DNA from: Chryseobacterium sp. BLS98
GTDB lineage: Bacteria; Bacteroidota; Bacteroidia; Flavobacteriales; Weeksellaceae
NCBI RefSeq assembly: GCF_001045445.1
Contig: NZ_LFNF01000003.1
Coordinates: 868,001-932,000 of the forward strand
Direction: 5' to 3'
DNA length: 64,000 nt
Positions 32,940-41,324 of this stretch are shown piece after piece; positions within the stretch are counted from its first letter, which is position 1; every line of letters starts with the position of its first letter. The notes under the pieces are model-generated. The model saw only the letters and a program-made list of their open reading frames with translations, was not told the DNA's origin and did no database searches. A program made the translations under genes and the position numbers.

Positions 32940-33914
32940 ATGGAAGGAACTTCAACAATTGCCATTCTGGATGATTATCAAAATGTGATCAGTACTTTAA
33001 AATGTTTTGACATGATAAAAGATCAGAATGTTATGATTCTTCATGAAACCTATAAAGATCCGGAGATTTTAGCTGAAAAAATTAAAGAAGCAGACATTTT
33101 GGTTCTGACCCGGGAGAGAACAGAAATTAATGAAGCATTGCTTTCCAGGTTGCCAAAACTTAAAATGATCAGCCAGACAGGGAAAATATCAAACCATTTA
33201 AAACTGTCGGATTGTACCCGGTTGGGTATTGCAGTTGCGGAAGGAATCGGTTCACCCCTTGCTCCGGCAGAATTAACCTGGGCCTTGATTATGAATACCG
33301 TACGTCAGATTCCACAGGCAATAGAAGCGATGAAGCAGGGAAAGTGGCAGGTCAATATTGGAGAAGCCATCAGTGGAAAGACCATCGGAATATGGGGATA
33401 TGGAAAAATCGGAAAAAAAATTGCCCAGTATGCGAAAGCTTTCGGAGCTGAGGTTTTAGTCTGGGGAAGCGAAACGTCCAGGGAAAATGCAGTAAATGAC
33501 GGCTTTAAAAAAGCAGAAACGAAAGAATATTTCTTTAAAAATGCTGATGTGATTACCTTGCACCTCCGTTTGAATGACGAAACATCCGGTATTGTAAAAC
33601 AAACCGATCTGGAGCTTATGAAACCTACAGCGGCATTTATTAATACCGCAAGAGCAGAGCTTTTAGAAAAGAATGCATTGGTTAATGCTTTGAAAAAAGG
33701 AGCACCGGGTTTTGCAGGAGTAGATGTTTATGAAGAAGAGCCAGTATACAATGAAAACTTTGAACTGCTGAAAATGAATAATGTTATCTGTACTCCACAT
33801 TTAGGTTACGTAGAAAGGAATGGGTATGAGCTTTATTTTGGGAAAGCCTTCGAAAATGTTGTACAGTTTATCAATGGAAACCCTGTTAATATTGCCAATC
33901 CGGAAGTATTATAA
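32940..33914 (+). CDS. D-isomer-specific 2-hydroxyacid dehydrogenase
   Basis: A 324-residue NAD-dependent oxidoreductase of the phosphoglycerate dehydrogenase-like family. The nucleotide-binding loop is GIWGYGKIGKKIA. The catalytic Arg, Glu and His of the family are in NTARAELL, YEEEPVY and CTPHLGYVERN. There is no ACT domain, so it is shorter than classical SerA. Its position inside a purine cluster, 28 bases after purN, is unusual; the 2-oxoacid substrate is unknown. SerA itself would supply serine and glycine for purines, which gives one possible link. Confidence 0.9.
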   Translation: MEGTSTIAILDDYQNVISTLKCFDMIKDQNVMILHETYKDPEILAEKIKEADILVLTRERTEINEALLSRLPKLKMISQTGKISNHLKLSDCTRLGIAVAEGIGSPLAPAELTWALIMNTVRQIPQAIEAMKQGKWQVNIGEAISGKTIGIWGYGKIGKKIAQYAKAFGAEVLVWGSETSRENAVNDGFKKAETKEYFFKNADVITLHLRLNDETSGIVKQTDLELMKPTAAFINTARAELLEKNALVNALKKGAPGFAGVDVYEEEPVYNENFELLKMNNVICTPHLGYVERNGYELYFGKAFENVVQFINGNPVNIANPEVL

Positions 33915-33984
33915 GACTGCTTAGTAAGAAAAAACATCATTTAGATTTTTGATAAAAAAATATTTCGAAAAAAATTAAAAAATC

Positions 33985-34050
33985 TAAGTAAAATAAAAGT
34001 AAACCGGAGGTGAAAGACCCGGCTACAGTTTGAAATAGCTGTAAAAAGTA
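33985..34050 (+). ncRNA. Candidate structured leader upstream of purH
   Basis: The 150-base gap before purH contains a GC-rich island in otherwise AT-rich DNA. CCGG (34004-34007) can pair with CCGG (34019-34022), and a 7-bp stem TACAGTT/AGCTGTA (34024-34043) with a 6-base loop follows, then an A-rich tract to the ATG. It does not match any riboswitch consensus I can recall. It may be a cis-regulatory RNA or just a translation-initiation structure. Confidence 0.35.
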
Positions 34051-34064
34051 AAAAATTGAAAGTA

Positions 34065-35582
34065 ATGAGTAAAAAGAGAGTTTTAATCAGTGTTTCTGAC
34101 AAAAGCGGATTGATCGAATTCGCCCGGTTCTTGGAAGCGCAGAATTACGAGTTGATTTCTACAGGAGGAACGTTCAAACATTTGAAAGACGCTGGTTTAA
34201 ATCCGATTCAGATCGATGAGGTAACCAATTTCCCTGAAATGCTGGACGGAAGAGTGAAAACCCTTCATCCGAAAGTTCACGGAGGTCTTTTAGCAGTTCG
34301 TGCCAATGAAGAGCACATGAAAACGGTTCAGGAACATGGAATTGACTTGATCGATATGGTTATTGTCAACCTTTATCCTTTCTTTGAAAATGTAAACAAA
34401 GACATTTCTTTACATGAAAAAGTAGAGTTTATCGATATCGGAGGCCCTTCAATGCTTCGTTCTGCAGCCAAGAACTTTGATTCCGTTACTGTCATTACCG
34501 ATGTGGAAGATTATGCCACTGTAAGACTGGAAATGGAGCAGAACGGTGATTCTTACATTGAAACCCGTAAAAAGCTGGCAGGGAAAGTATTCAACCTTAC
34601 TTCAGCGTATGATGCTGCGATCTCAAGAATGCTTTTAGATGAAGAATATCCTGCCTATCTTAATGCTTCTTACAAAAAAGTATCCGACTTAAGATACGGA
34701 GAAAACCCTCACCAGACAGCTGCTTATTACGTTTCTACATTTGAAAACGGAGCGATGAAAGACTTTGAACAGCTTGGCGGTAAAGAACTTTCCTTCAATA
34801 ACCTGCGTGATATGGACCTTTGCTGGAAAGTAGTCACTGAGTTTAAAGAAGAAATGGCATGCTGTGCCGTGAAGCATTCTACCCCTTGTGGTGTAGCCAT
34901 CGGAACTTCAGCCCTGGAAACTTATCAGAAAACTTTTGAATGTGACCCGGTTTCCATCTTTGGCGGAATTGTTGCAATGAACTACAAGATCGATGCTGCA
35001 ACAGCTGAAGAACTGAATAAAACATTCCTTGAGATCGTAATGGCTCCGGATTTTGATGAAGAAGCTCTTGAAATTTTAAGAAAAAAGAAAAACCTTAGAA
35101 TCATAAAAATTGTAAACCCGGTTTCCGACAAGCAGACATGGGTGAAGATTGATGGAGGTATCCTGGTTCAGGATAATGACAACCATTTCTCTGATGATAT
35201 CAAAGTGGTAACAGAAGTACAGCCTTCAGAAGAGCAGAAAAAAGCCCTTCTTTTCTCCCAGAGAGTTGTGAAGTATGTAAAATCAAATGCTATTGTTGTT
35301 TCCAACGGTATCCAGGCCTTCGGAATCGGTGGCGGACAGGTGAACAGAATCTGGGCGACCGAGCAGGCTATTGAAAGAGCAAAAGAGAAATTCTCAGGAG
35401 ATCTTGTTTTGGCTTCCGATGCATTTTTCCCTTTCCGCGACGTGGTGGATTTCTGTGCCAAAGAAGGTATCAAAGCCATCATCCAGCCGGGCGGCAGTGT
35501 GAAAGATCAGGACAGTATAGAAGCTGCCAATGAGCACGGTATCCCAATGATGTTTACCGGAGTTAGACATTTTTTACACTAA
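34065..35582 (+). CDS. purH: Bifunctional AICAR transformylase/IMP cyclohydrolase
   Basis: Carries out the last two steps to IMP. The start is the ATG at 34065 ([16 protein letters not shown], the family opening); a TTG at 34056 in frame is less likely. It has 505 residues. The N-terminal IMP cyclohydrolase (MGS-like) domain runs to about 200 and shows [33 protein letters not shown] and NLYPF. The C-terminal transformylase domain contains [28 protein letters not shown] and the ending [22 protein letters not shown]. No frameshift or truncation is seen. purD follows 87 bases later with its own promoter. Confidence 0.97.
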   Translation: MSKKRVLISVSDKSGLIEFARFLEAQNYELISTGGTFKHLKDAGLNPIQIDEVTNFPEMLDGRVKTLHPKVHGGLLAVRANEEHMKTVQEHGIDLIDMVIVNLYPFFENVNKDISLHEKVEFIDIGGPSMLRSAAKNFDSVTVITDVEDYATVRLEMEQNGDSYIETRKKLAGKVFNLTSAYDAAISRMLLDEEYPAYLNASYKKVSDLRYGENPHQTAAYYVSTFENGAMKDFEQLGGKELSFNNLRDMDLCWKVVTEFKEEMACCAVKHSTPCGVAIGTSALETYQKTFECDPVSIFGGIVAMNYKIDAATAEELNKTFLEIVMAPDFDEEALEILRKKKNLRIIKIVNPVSDKQTWVKIDGGILVQDNDNHFSDDIKVVTEVQPSEEQKKALLFSQRVVKYVKSNAIVVSNGIQAFGIGGGQVNRIWATEQAIERAKEKFSGDLVLASDAFFPFRDVVDFCAKEGIKAIIQPGGSVKDQDSIEAANEHGIPMMFTGVRHFLH

Positions 35583-35610
35583 TTAAAATAGAATTAAAAA
35601 TAATTTGGGA

Positions 35611-35642
35611 TTGTATTTATAGCATTCAAAATTATATATTTG
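35611..35642 (+). promoter_or_regulatory. Possible promoter of purD
   Basis: TTG (35611-35613), a 21-base spacer and TATATTTG (35635-35642), 27 bases before the ATG. Confidence 0.55.
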
Positions 35643-35669
35643 TAAAATAGACTAGATAATAAATAAAGT

Positions 35670-36908
35670 ATGAGAATATTAATCATAGGTGAAGGCGGTA
35701 GAGAGTCTGCTTTAGCGGCAAAACTTCAGAATGACCCGAGAATTTCTAAAATGTTTTTTGCTAACGGTAATGCTACCACCGATGTAATAGGGAAAAATGT
35801 TCATTTGTCAGAGATCAAGGAACTGAGAGATTTCGCGATCAAAGAAAAGATAGACCTTACGATCGTAGGTCCTGAAGCTCCTCTTGTAGCCGGGCTGAAG
35901 GATGAATTCAAAAAGCACGATCTTAAAGTTTTCGGTCCGAATCAAAAAGTAGCAAGCCTGGAAGGAAGTAAGGCTTTCTCTAAGAAATTTATGCAGACCT
36001 ATGATATCAAAACAGCTAAAGCTGTAGTATTTGATTCATACAACGATGCTAAAGAATATGTTCAGACCCAGCAGTATCCTTTAGTAATTAAGGCAAGCGG
36101 TCTGGCAGGAGGAAAAGGGGTAGTAATCTGTGACAACCTTGAAGAAGCTGAAGCTACGATCCACGACTTCATGATCAGAAGAATCTATGGAGATGCCGGG
36201 ATCCGTCTGGTTATTGAAGAATATTTAGAAGGTTTTGAGGCTTCAATTATTGCATTCTCAAACGGTGAAAAAATCTTCCCTTGTATTGCTGCAAAGGATT
36301 ACAAAAAAGCAGGAAACGGCGATACAGGACCCAATACAGGAGGTATGGGATCTGTAGCTCCAAGCCCTGATTTTACTCAGGAGCACTACGCTGATTTTGA
36401 ACAAAATATCTTACAGCCTACTATCAACGGTCTTAAAGGAGAAGGATTCAGCTTTAAAGGAATCATTTTCTTCGGATTGATGGTAACTAAGAACGGAACA
36501 TATCTTCTTGAATACAACATGAGATTCGGAGACCCTGAAACTCAGGTGCTGATGGCACTGATGGAGAACAATCTTCTTGATGTGATCCAGGATTGCATGG
36601 AAGGAAAAGATATCCAGCTTAAGTTTAAAGACGAAAAAGCAGTGTGCCTTGTTATGTGCTCAGGAGGTTACCCTAGAAATATCGAAACAGGTTACGAAAT
36701 TGTAGGCGAGGACAAGATGAAGCATGCCAAGCTTCTTTATGCCGGCGCTATAAGAAAAGGTGATAAAGTGGTTTCCAACGGCGGAAGAGTTCTGAATATC
36801 GTAGCTACAGGAGCTACTTACGACGATGCCCGCAAAAAGGTTTACGAAGATGCGAGCCACATCCATTTCGATTACGGTTTCTACAGAGAAGACATCGGAA
36901 AGTTTTAA
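35670..36908 (+). CDS. purD: Phosphoribosylamine-glycine ligase
   Basis: Joins phosphoribosylamine to glycine with ATP to give GAR. It has 412 residues, close to the usual ~420. It opens with MRILIIGEGGRESALAAKL; the pre-ATP-grasp segment contains VGPEAPLVAGL. The ATP-grasp fold is marked by KASGLAGGKGVVIC, the loop KDYKKAGNGDTGPNTGGMGSVAP, and the metal-binding LEYNMRFGDPETQ. The C-terminal ring domain follows. It sits between purH and guaA with a terminator after it. Confidence 0.97.
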   Translation: MRILIIGEGGRESALAAKLQNDPRISKMFFANGNATTDVIGKNVHLSEIKELRDFAIKEKIDLTIVGPEAPLVAGLKDEFKKHDLKVFGPNQKVASLEGSKAFSKKFMQTYDIKTAKAVVFDSYNDAKEYVQTQQYPLVIKASGLAGGKGVVICDNLEEAEATIHDFMIRRIYGDAGIRLVIEEYLEGFEASIIAFSNGEKIFPCIAAKDYKKAGNGDTGPNTGGMGSVAPSPDFTQEHYADFEQNILQPTINGLKGEGFSFKGIIFFGLMVTKNGTYLLEYNMRFGDPETQVLMALMENNLLDVIQDCMEGKDIQLKFKDEKAVCLVMCSGGYPRNIETGYEIVGEDKMKHAKLLYAGAIRKGDKVVSNGGRVLNIVATGATYDDARKKVYEDASHIHFDYGFYREDIGKF

Positions 36909-36919
36909 AATAAATCACG

Positions 36920-36955
36920 AAAAAAGATTTGGAAAGTTTCCAAGTCTTTTTTTGT
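36920..36955 (+). terminator. Terminator of purD
   Basis: AGATTTGGA pairs with TCCAAGTCT (one wobble), loop AAGTT, between an A run and a run of T. It may act in both directions. Confidence 0.85.
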
Positions 36956-36974
36956 AAAAAAATTAATTAGCAGT

Positions 36975-37049
36975 AAGCTTTAAGCTATAGGCAGTAAGCT
37001 TTAACATTCACAAAATAGCCTACTGCATATTGCCTATAGCTTAAAGCTT
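36975..37049. repeat. Perfect 19-bp inverted repeat upstream of guaA
   Basis: AAGCTTTAAGCTATAGGCA (36975-36993) is the exact reverse complement of 37031-37049. Partial copies of the same words (GCAGTAAGCTT, GCCTACTGCATA) fill the region between the arms. The 40 bases after it are a run of ATCATTTATCA-like words up to the guaA start. Confidence 0.92.
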
Positions 37050-37091
37050 TTATTATTTATCATTTATCAATCATCAATTATCATTTATAAA

Positions 37092-38621
37092 ATGAACAAC
37101 GGTATTATCATATTAGATTTCGGATCACAGTACAACCAGCTTATCGGAAGAAGAATCCGTGAGATGGGAGTATACTCTGAAATCCTTCCTTTCAATACAC
37201 CTTTACAGGATATTTTAGCCAAACAGCCAAAAGGAATCATTCTTTCCGGAGGGCCAAGCTCTGTGAATGCAGAAAACGCTCACCTTGTTGAAAAAGAACT
37301 GTATGAGCAGGGAGTTCCTGTTTTGGGAATCTGCTACGGAATGCAGCTTACAGCCCACCTTTTAGGCGGAAAAGTAAACAAAGGAGAAAAAGGAGAGTAC
37401 GGAAAAGCTCATTTGGATATTATTAAAGAGAGTTCTTTACTAAAAGGAGTTACCCAGAATTCTATAGTATGGATGAGCCACTTTGACGAAGTAGGCGAAT
37501 TGCCTGCAGGTTTTGAATTGAATGCAAAATCAGGGGTAATGGCTTCTATTTCCAATGAAGACAGAAAAATCTACTGTGTGCAGTTCCATCCGGAGGTATC
37601 CCATACAGAAGAAGGCGGAAAGATGCTTGAAAATTTTGTTTTCGGGATCTGTAATGCTGAAAAAAACTGGAAGCTGACGAACTACATCGAAAAAACAGTT
37701 GAAGAAATCCGTGAAAGAGTAGGAGACAGCAGGGTCATCCTTGGACTTTCAGGAGGAGTTGATTCTTCTGTAGCAGCGGTTTTAATTCACAAAGCGATCG
37801 GTGATCAGCTGACATGTATCTTCGTAGATACTGGGTTATTAAGAAAGGATGAAGGCCAGAAGGTAATGGACAATTATGGAGAGCACTTCCATATGAACAT
37901 TAAAATGGTGGATGCCAAAGAAAGATTCCTTTCAAAATTAGCCGGAGTAGACGATCCAGAAGCAAAGAGAAAGATCATCGGAAACGAGTTTATTCATGTT
38001 TTTGATGAAGAATCCCATAAAATTGAAGGCGCTAAATTCTTAGCTCAGGGAACCATTTATCCTGACGTTATCGAAAGCCAGTCTGTTAACGGACCTTCTG
38101 CCGTGATCAAGTCACACCACAATGTAGGAGGACTTCCTGAAGATATGGAATTCGAATTATTAGAGCCATTGAGAGAACTTTTCAAGGATGAAGTAAGAAA
38201 AGTTGGGGAGGAGTTAGGTATTCCGCATCATTTGGTACACAGACACCCATTTCCAGGTCCTGGATTAGGAATCAGGGTATTGGGAGCTGTAGATGCGGAT
38301 AAAGTGAGAATCCTTCAGGAAGCAGACGATATTTTCATCGAAGAATTATACAAAAATGATCTTTACGAAAAAGTATCACAGGCTTTCGTAGTTCTTCTTC
38401 CTGTAAAATCAGTAGGAGTAATGGGAGACGAGAGAACTTACGAATACACAGCAGTAGTTCGTTCCGCCAACACTATCGATTTCATGACGGCAACGTGGAG
38501 CAGACTTCCTTACGAATTCTTAGATACGGTTTCAAGCAGAATTATCAACGAGGTAAGAGGAATCAACAGAGTAGCTTATGATATTTCAAGCAAACCGCCT
38601 GCAACAATTGAGTGGGAATAG
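37092..38621 (+). CDS. guaA: GMP synthase (glutamine-hydrolysing)
   Basis: Converts XMP to GMP using ATP and glutamine. It has 509 residues. The N-terminal class I glutamine amidotransferase has its nucleophile Cys81 in GICYGMQLTAHLLGG and the His/Glu pair in CVQFHPEVSHTE. The ATP-pyrophosphatase domain has the P-loop LGLSGGVDSSVAA and, further on, VIKSHHNVGGLPEDM. The C-terminal dimerisation part ends with the canonical PPATIEWE. It completes the purine block of this window. guaB (IMP dehydrogenase) is not present here. Confidence 0.98.
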   Translation: MNNGIIILDFGSQYNQLIGRRIREMGVYSEILPFNTPLQDILAKQPKGIILSGGPSSVNAENAHLVEKELYEQGVPVLGICYGMQLTAHLLGGKVNKGEKGEYGKAHLDIIKESSLLKGVTQNSIVWMSHFDEVGELPAGFELNAKSGVMASISNEDRKIYCVQFHPEVSHTEEGGKMLENFVFGICNAEKNWKLTNYIEKTVEEIRERVGDSRVILGLSGGVDSSVAAVLIHKAIGDQLTCIFVDTGLLRKDEGQKVMDNYGEHFHMNIKMVDAKERFLSKLAGVDDPEAKRKIIGNEFIHVFDEESHKIEGAKFLAQGTIYPDVIESQSVNGPSAVIKSHHNVGGLPEDMEFELLEPLRELFKDEVRKVGEELGIPHHLVHRHPFPGPGLGIRVLGAVDADKVRILQEADDIFIEELYKNDLYEKVSQAFVVLLPVKSVGVMGDERTYEYTAVVRSANTIDFMTATWSRLPYEFLDTVSSRIINEVRGINRVAYDISSKPPATIEWE

Positions 38622-38646
38622 TTTTTTGACTTGAACTTCAAATATT

Positions 38647-38676
38647 AATCCTGCCCTTTTCGGGTGGGATTTTTTT
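38647..38676 (+). terminator. Terminator of guaA
   Basis: An imperfect stem AATCCTGCCC/GGGTGGGATT with loop TTTTC, followed by seven T. Confidence 0.75.
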
Positions 38677-38956
38677 AAAACTGTTTTAATGAAAAAAGGA
38701 TCAGTAAAATATTTAAAGCAATTATTAGACAATACACCAACTTGAAGAGTATATGCTTATGGAAAATAGCATAATTTATTAATATTGTGATCATTAAATA
38801 AAAGTAAATAAAATTTTTTGTTTCCCGAGGGTTTATTTCAGATGCTGAAAACAAGTTTAAATTATGTGAAAGATTGACTGATGTGTCAGCATAAAAGATT
38901 CTTAAAATAGAGATAATTGAGACACTTATAAGTAAGGTTATTGCGTAGGGTTTCAT
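38675..38956 (-). CDS. Small hydrophobic protein, uncertain
   Basis: A possible 93-residue membrane protein with an N-terminal hydrophobic segment (ITLLISVSIISILRIFYA) and two further ones near the C-terminus, separated by a polar stretch. It begins with ATG at 38956 and is markedly more AT-rich than the neighbouring genes. I recognise no family. The membrane-helix pattern speaks for a real gene, but AT-rich DNA can mimic hydrophobic residues, so this is uncertain. Confidence 0.4.
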   Translation of the reverse strand: MKPYAITLLISVSIISILRIFYADTSVNLSHNLNLFSASEINPRETKNFIYFYLMITILINYAIFHKHILFKLVYCLIIALNILLILFSLKQF

Positions 38957-39016
38957 CAGCTAATAAAAATATTAATACTGTTTTCTTTTTAATTTACATT
39001 GTAAAAATAAAAATCT

Positions 39017-39253
39017 TCAGCAGAAAAAACATTTAAATTTTCCATTTTGACTATCTATAAAAATCAAAGGATAATTTAGACAAATATATTCGATGATTTT
39101 ATTTCTCAGATGTAGAATAGCAATTTTTTCTGTTTCCATTTCTATATCAGTGCTATAACCACATGAGAGAGCCTGAGTTATAGACTTGAAATCAGAGTGT
39201 TTCCAGTAATTATTTGAGTGAATTGCTGTTTGTAAAGTTTCGGTGAAATCCAC
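39017..39253 (-). CDS. Small protein of unknown function, uncertain
   Basis: A possible 78-residue soluble protein starting with ATG at 39253. It contains NYWKHSDFKSITQALSCGY and an ending with FIDSQNGKFKCFFC. No family is recognised. It lies on the same strand as the small membrane frame at 38675, 60 bases upstream of it, so the two could form a short operon. The mixed polar composition is more protein-like than random AT-rich sequence. Confidence 0.45.
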   Translation of the reverse strand: MDFTETLQTAIHSNNYWKHSDFKSITQALSCGYSTDIEMETEKIAILHLRNKIIEYICLNYPLIFIDSQNGKFKCFFC

Positions 39254-39341
39254 TGTTAAATTATATAAATAGTTGTAGAAGTACTTTTCTATAAGGATTT
39301 AAGTAAAATATTTTCCCTAAATTTAAGTAAAATTAAGTCAA

Positions 39342-40850
39342 ATGCAAATAGAAACAAGGCCCCTGACGGTTCAGGATTATGATGAACTGGTCGTTACAAT
39401 GAAGCGTGCTTACCCGCAGATGTCAGAATCGATATGGTCTAAAAAAAGCATCGAAAAACTCACTAAAATATTTCCTAAAGGCCAGATATGTATTACAGTA
39501 GACGGTAAGCTGGCTGCCGTGGCCCTTTCCATTATTGTCAATTATGATGATTTTGGGGACGATCACACTTACGTAGACATTACCGGAAACTATACATTCA
39601 ATACCCATTTATCAACGGGAAACGTGCTCTACGGAATTGAAGTTTTTGTAGATCCTGAGTTTCGTGAACTGCGTCTGGGAAGAAGATTGTATGATGCCAG
39701 AAAAGAATTATGTGAACTGCTTAATCTCAAATCCATCATTCTGGGTGGGAGAATTCCTAACTATCATAAATACAGCGATGAACTTTCCCCAAGAGAATAC
39801 ATTCGAAGAGTAAGAGACAAGGAAATTTATGATCCCGTACTGTCTTTCCAGCTATCCAATAATTTTCTTCCCATCAAAATTCTGAAGAAATACCTTCCCG
39901 AGGACGAATCATCACTGGAAAACGCCGTTTTGCTCCAATGGAACAACATTTATTACAGCAAGAAGCCCAACACCATGCAGGATAGCATCATCCGTCTCGG
40001 ATTGGTACAGTGGCAGATGAGGCATTTCAAAAATATTGATGCCTTTTATGAGCAGGTAGAATTTTTTGTAAATGTAATGGGAGATTATAAATCCGACTTT
40101 GTTCTTTTCCCGGAGCTTTTCAATACACCGCTGCTGGCTCCGTTCAATAAGCTTTCAGAAAGAGACAGTATGATAGAGCTGGCTAAGCTGAGTGAGGAAA
40201 TCAAGAATAAAATTTCTGAGCTGGCTATCAGCTATAATGTCAATATTATTTCAGGAAGTATGCCCGTTTTTGAAACTGAAACCAATGATCTTTATAACGT
40301 AAGCTATTTACTCCATCGTGACGGCCGTATCGATGAGTACCGTAAAATTCACATCACGCCGAATGAAAGAAAATATTACGGAATGAAAGGCGGAAACGAA
40401 ATCCGGGTCTTTGATACGGATTGCGGAAAAATAGGCCTTGTAATCTGTTACGATGTTGAATTTCCGGAACTTCCGAGGATTCTGGCAGATCAGGGAATGA
40501 AAATTCTCTTTGTCCCTTACCTTACCGATACGCAGAACGCCTATATCAGGGTAAGACACTGCGCAGCGGCAAGAGCTATTGAAAATGAATGTTATGTTGC
40601 TATTGCAGGCTGTGTAGGGAACCTTCCGGGAGTGAATAATATGGATATCCAGTTCGGGCAGGCTGCTGTGTTTACCCCTTCAGATTTTGCCTTCCCGTCC
40701 AATGCTGTGAAAGGGGAAGCGACCCCCAACACGGAAATGACCCTTATTGTAGATGTAGACCTTAATCTTTTGAAAGACCTTCACCACCACGGTTCCGTTC
40801 AGGTGATGAACGACCGTAGAAAGGACCTCTATGAAACCTATCTTAAATAA
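39342..40850 (+). CDS. GNAT acetyltransferase-nitrilase fusion protein
   Basis: A 502-residue cytosolic protein with two enzyme domains. Residues 1 to about 200 look like a GNAT N-acetyltransferase, with GIEVFVDPEFRELRLGRRLYDARKE as the acetyl-CoA-binding helix region. Residues from about 215 to the end form a carbon-nitrogen hydrolase whose catalytic triad is complete: Glu258 in LFPELF, Lys335 in EYRKIHITP and Cys369 in VICYDVEFPE. Fusions of this type are known in Bacteroidota and elsewhere, and natural substrates are not established. The gene is monocistronic, with a strong terminator. The start at 39342 gives the expected acetyltransferase opening (QIETRPLTVQDYDEL). Confidence 0.92.
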   Translation: MQIETRPLTVQDYDELVVTMKRAYPQMSESIWSKKSIEKLTKIFPKGQICITVDGKLAAVALSIIVNYDDFGDDHTYVDITGNYTFNTHLSTGNVLYGIEVFVDPEFRELRLGRRLYDARKELCELLNLKSIILGGRIPNYHKYSDELSPREYIRRVRDKEIYDPVLSFQLSNNFLPIKILKKYLPEDESSLENAVLLQWNNIYYSKKPNTMQDSIIRLGLVQWQMRHFKNIDAFYEQVEFFVNVMGDYKSDFVLFPELFNTPLLAPFNKLSERDSMIELAKLSEEIKNKISELAISYNVNIISGSMPVFETETNDLYNVSYLLHRDGRIDEYRKIHITPNERKYYGMKGGNEIRVFDTDCGKIGLVICYDVEFPELPRILADQGMKILFVPYLTDTQNAYIRVRHCAAARAIENECYVAIAGCVGNLPGVNNMDIQFGQAAVFTPSDFAFPSNAVKGEATPNTEMTLIVDVDLNLLKDLHHHGSVQVMNDRRKDLYETYLK

Positions 40851-40868
40851 ATAATTTATATCAATACA

Positions 40869-40900
40869 AAAATATCCTGTCCGTATGGGCAGGATATTTT
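40869..40900. terminator. Terminator of the GNAT-nitrilase gene
   Basis: AAAATATCCTG (40869-40879) and CAGGATATTTT (40890-40900) form an exact 11-bp stem with A and T runs on the two sides. Confidence 0.9.
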
Positions 40901-40902
40901 TA

Positions 40903-40930
40903 AATAAAAGAGCATATCAATGTCTGCTCT
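40903..40930 (-). terminator. Terminator of the Cys-rich peptide gene
   Basis: AGAGCA (40909-40914) pairs with TGCTCT (40925-40930); on the minus strand the stem is followed by TTTTATTT. Confidence 0.65.
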
Positions 40931-40954
40931 ATGTTTAAATTTTAATTCAAACTT

Positions 40955-41122
40955 TTACAAATACTGAGGACATACCACGGCAGGGCAGATCAGTCTTGGA
41001 CATCTAGGTCTTCCATCGGTAGGGCAGCATTCGTTTGAACAGTTACCGCCGATAATGATACCGCTTCCGTTAATTCCTTTTAATTGCTCTCTTGAAAGTT
41101 TGTTGTTACGTAAATTTTTCAT
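40955..41122 (-). CDS. Cys-rich 'bacteriocin-like' peptide with Gly-Ser-Gly leader
   Basis: A 55-residue frame. The N-terminal 21 residues read as a ribosomal-peptide leader: MKNLRNNKLSREQLKGINGSG, with the L-S-R-E-Q-L-K-x-I-x-G pattern that Chryseobacterium peptides annotated as bacteriocin-like share. This resembles double-glycine leaders cut by peptidase-containing ABC transporters. The core is hydrophobic then Cys/Pro-rich, with six cysteines (C28, C32, C33, C41, C46, C51). Terminators flank the gene downstream, and TATCTTTA, a near-match to the -7 element, lies about 35 bases upstream on the minus strand. No transporter, modification enzyme or immunity gene is adjacent. Whether it is an antimicrobial, a signal or something else is unknown. 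Confidence 0.8.
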   Translation of the reverse strand: MKNLRNNKLSREQLKGINGSGIIIGGNCSNECCPTDGRPRCPRLICPAVVCPQYL

Positions 41123-41324
41123 TTTTTAATATTTATAGGTTAGTTTGGAATTTGTAGCTATAAAGATAAAAAAATCCTGTAAATAATGGTAAGGATGGAA
41201 TTTTTTTCTTTGAATTTAAAATAACATCTCCGGCTATCAGCGAAAAATAAATGAAGAATATGTGTTTTTTTTCAGCATGTTCCTAAAATTTACTATCTTC
41301 ACTAATCAATTTAAATAAAATATA

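Noticed and set aside
33985..34050. Known riboswitch (guanine, ZTP or tetrahydrofolate class) before purH
   Set aside because: None of the conserved junction or pseudoknot words of these classes, as I know them, is present; only generic hairpins are seen.
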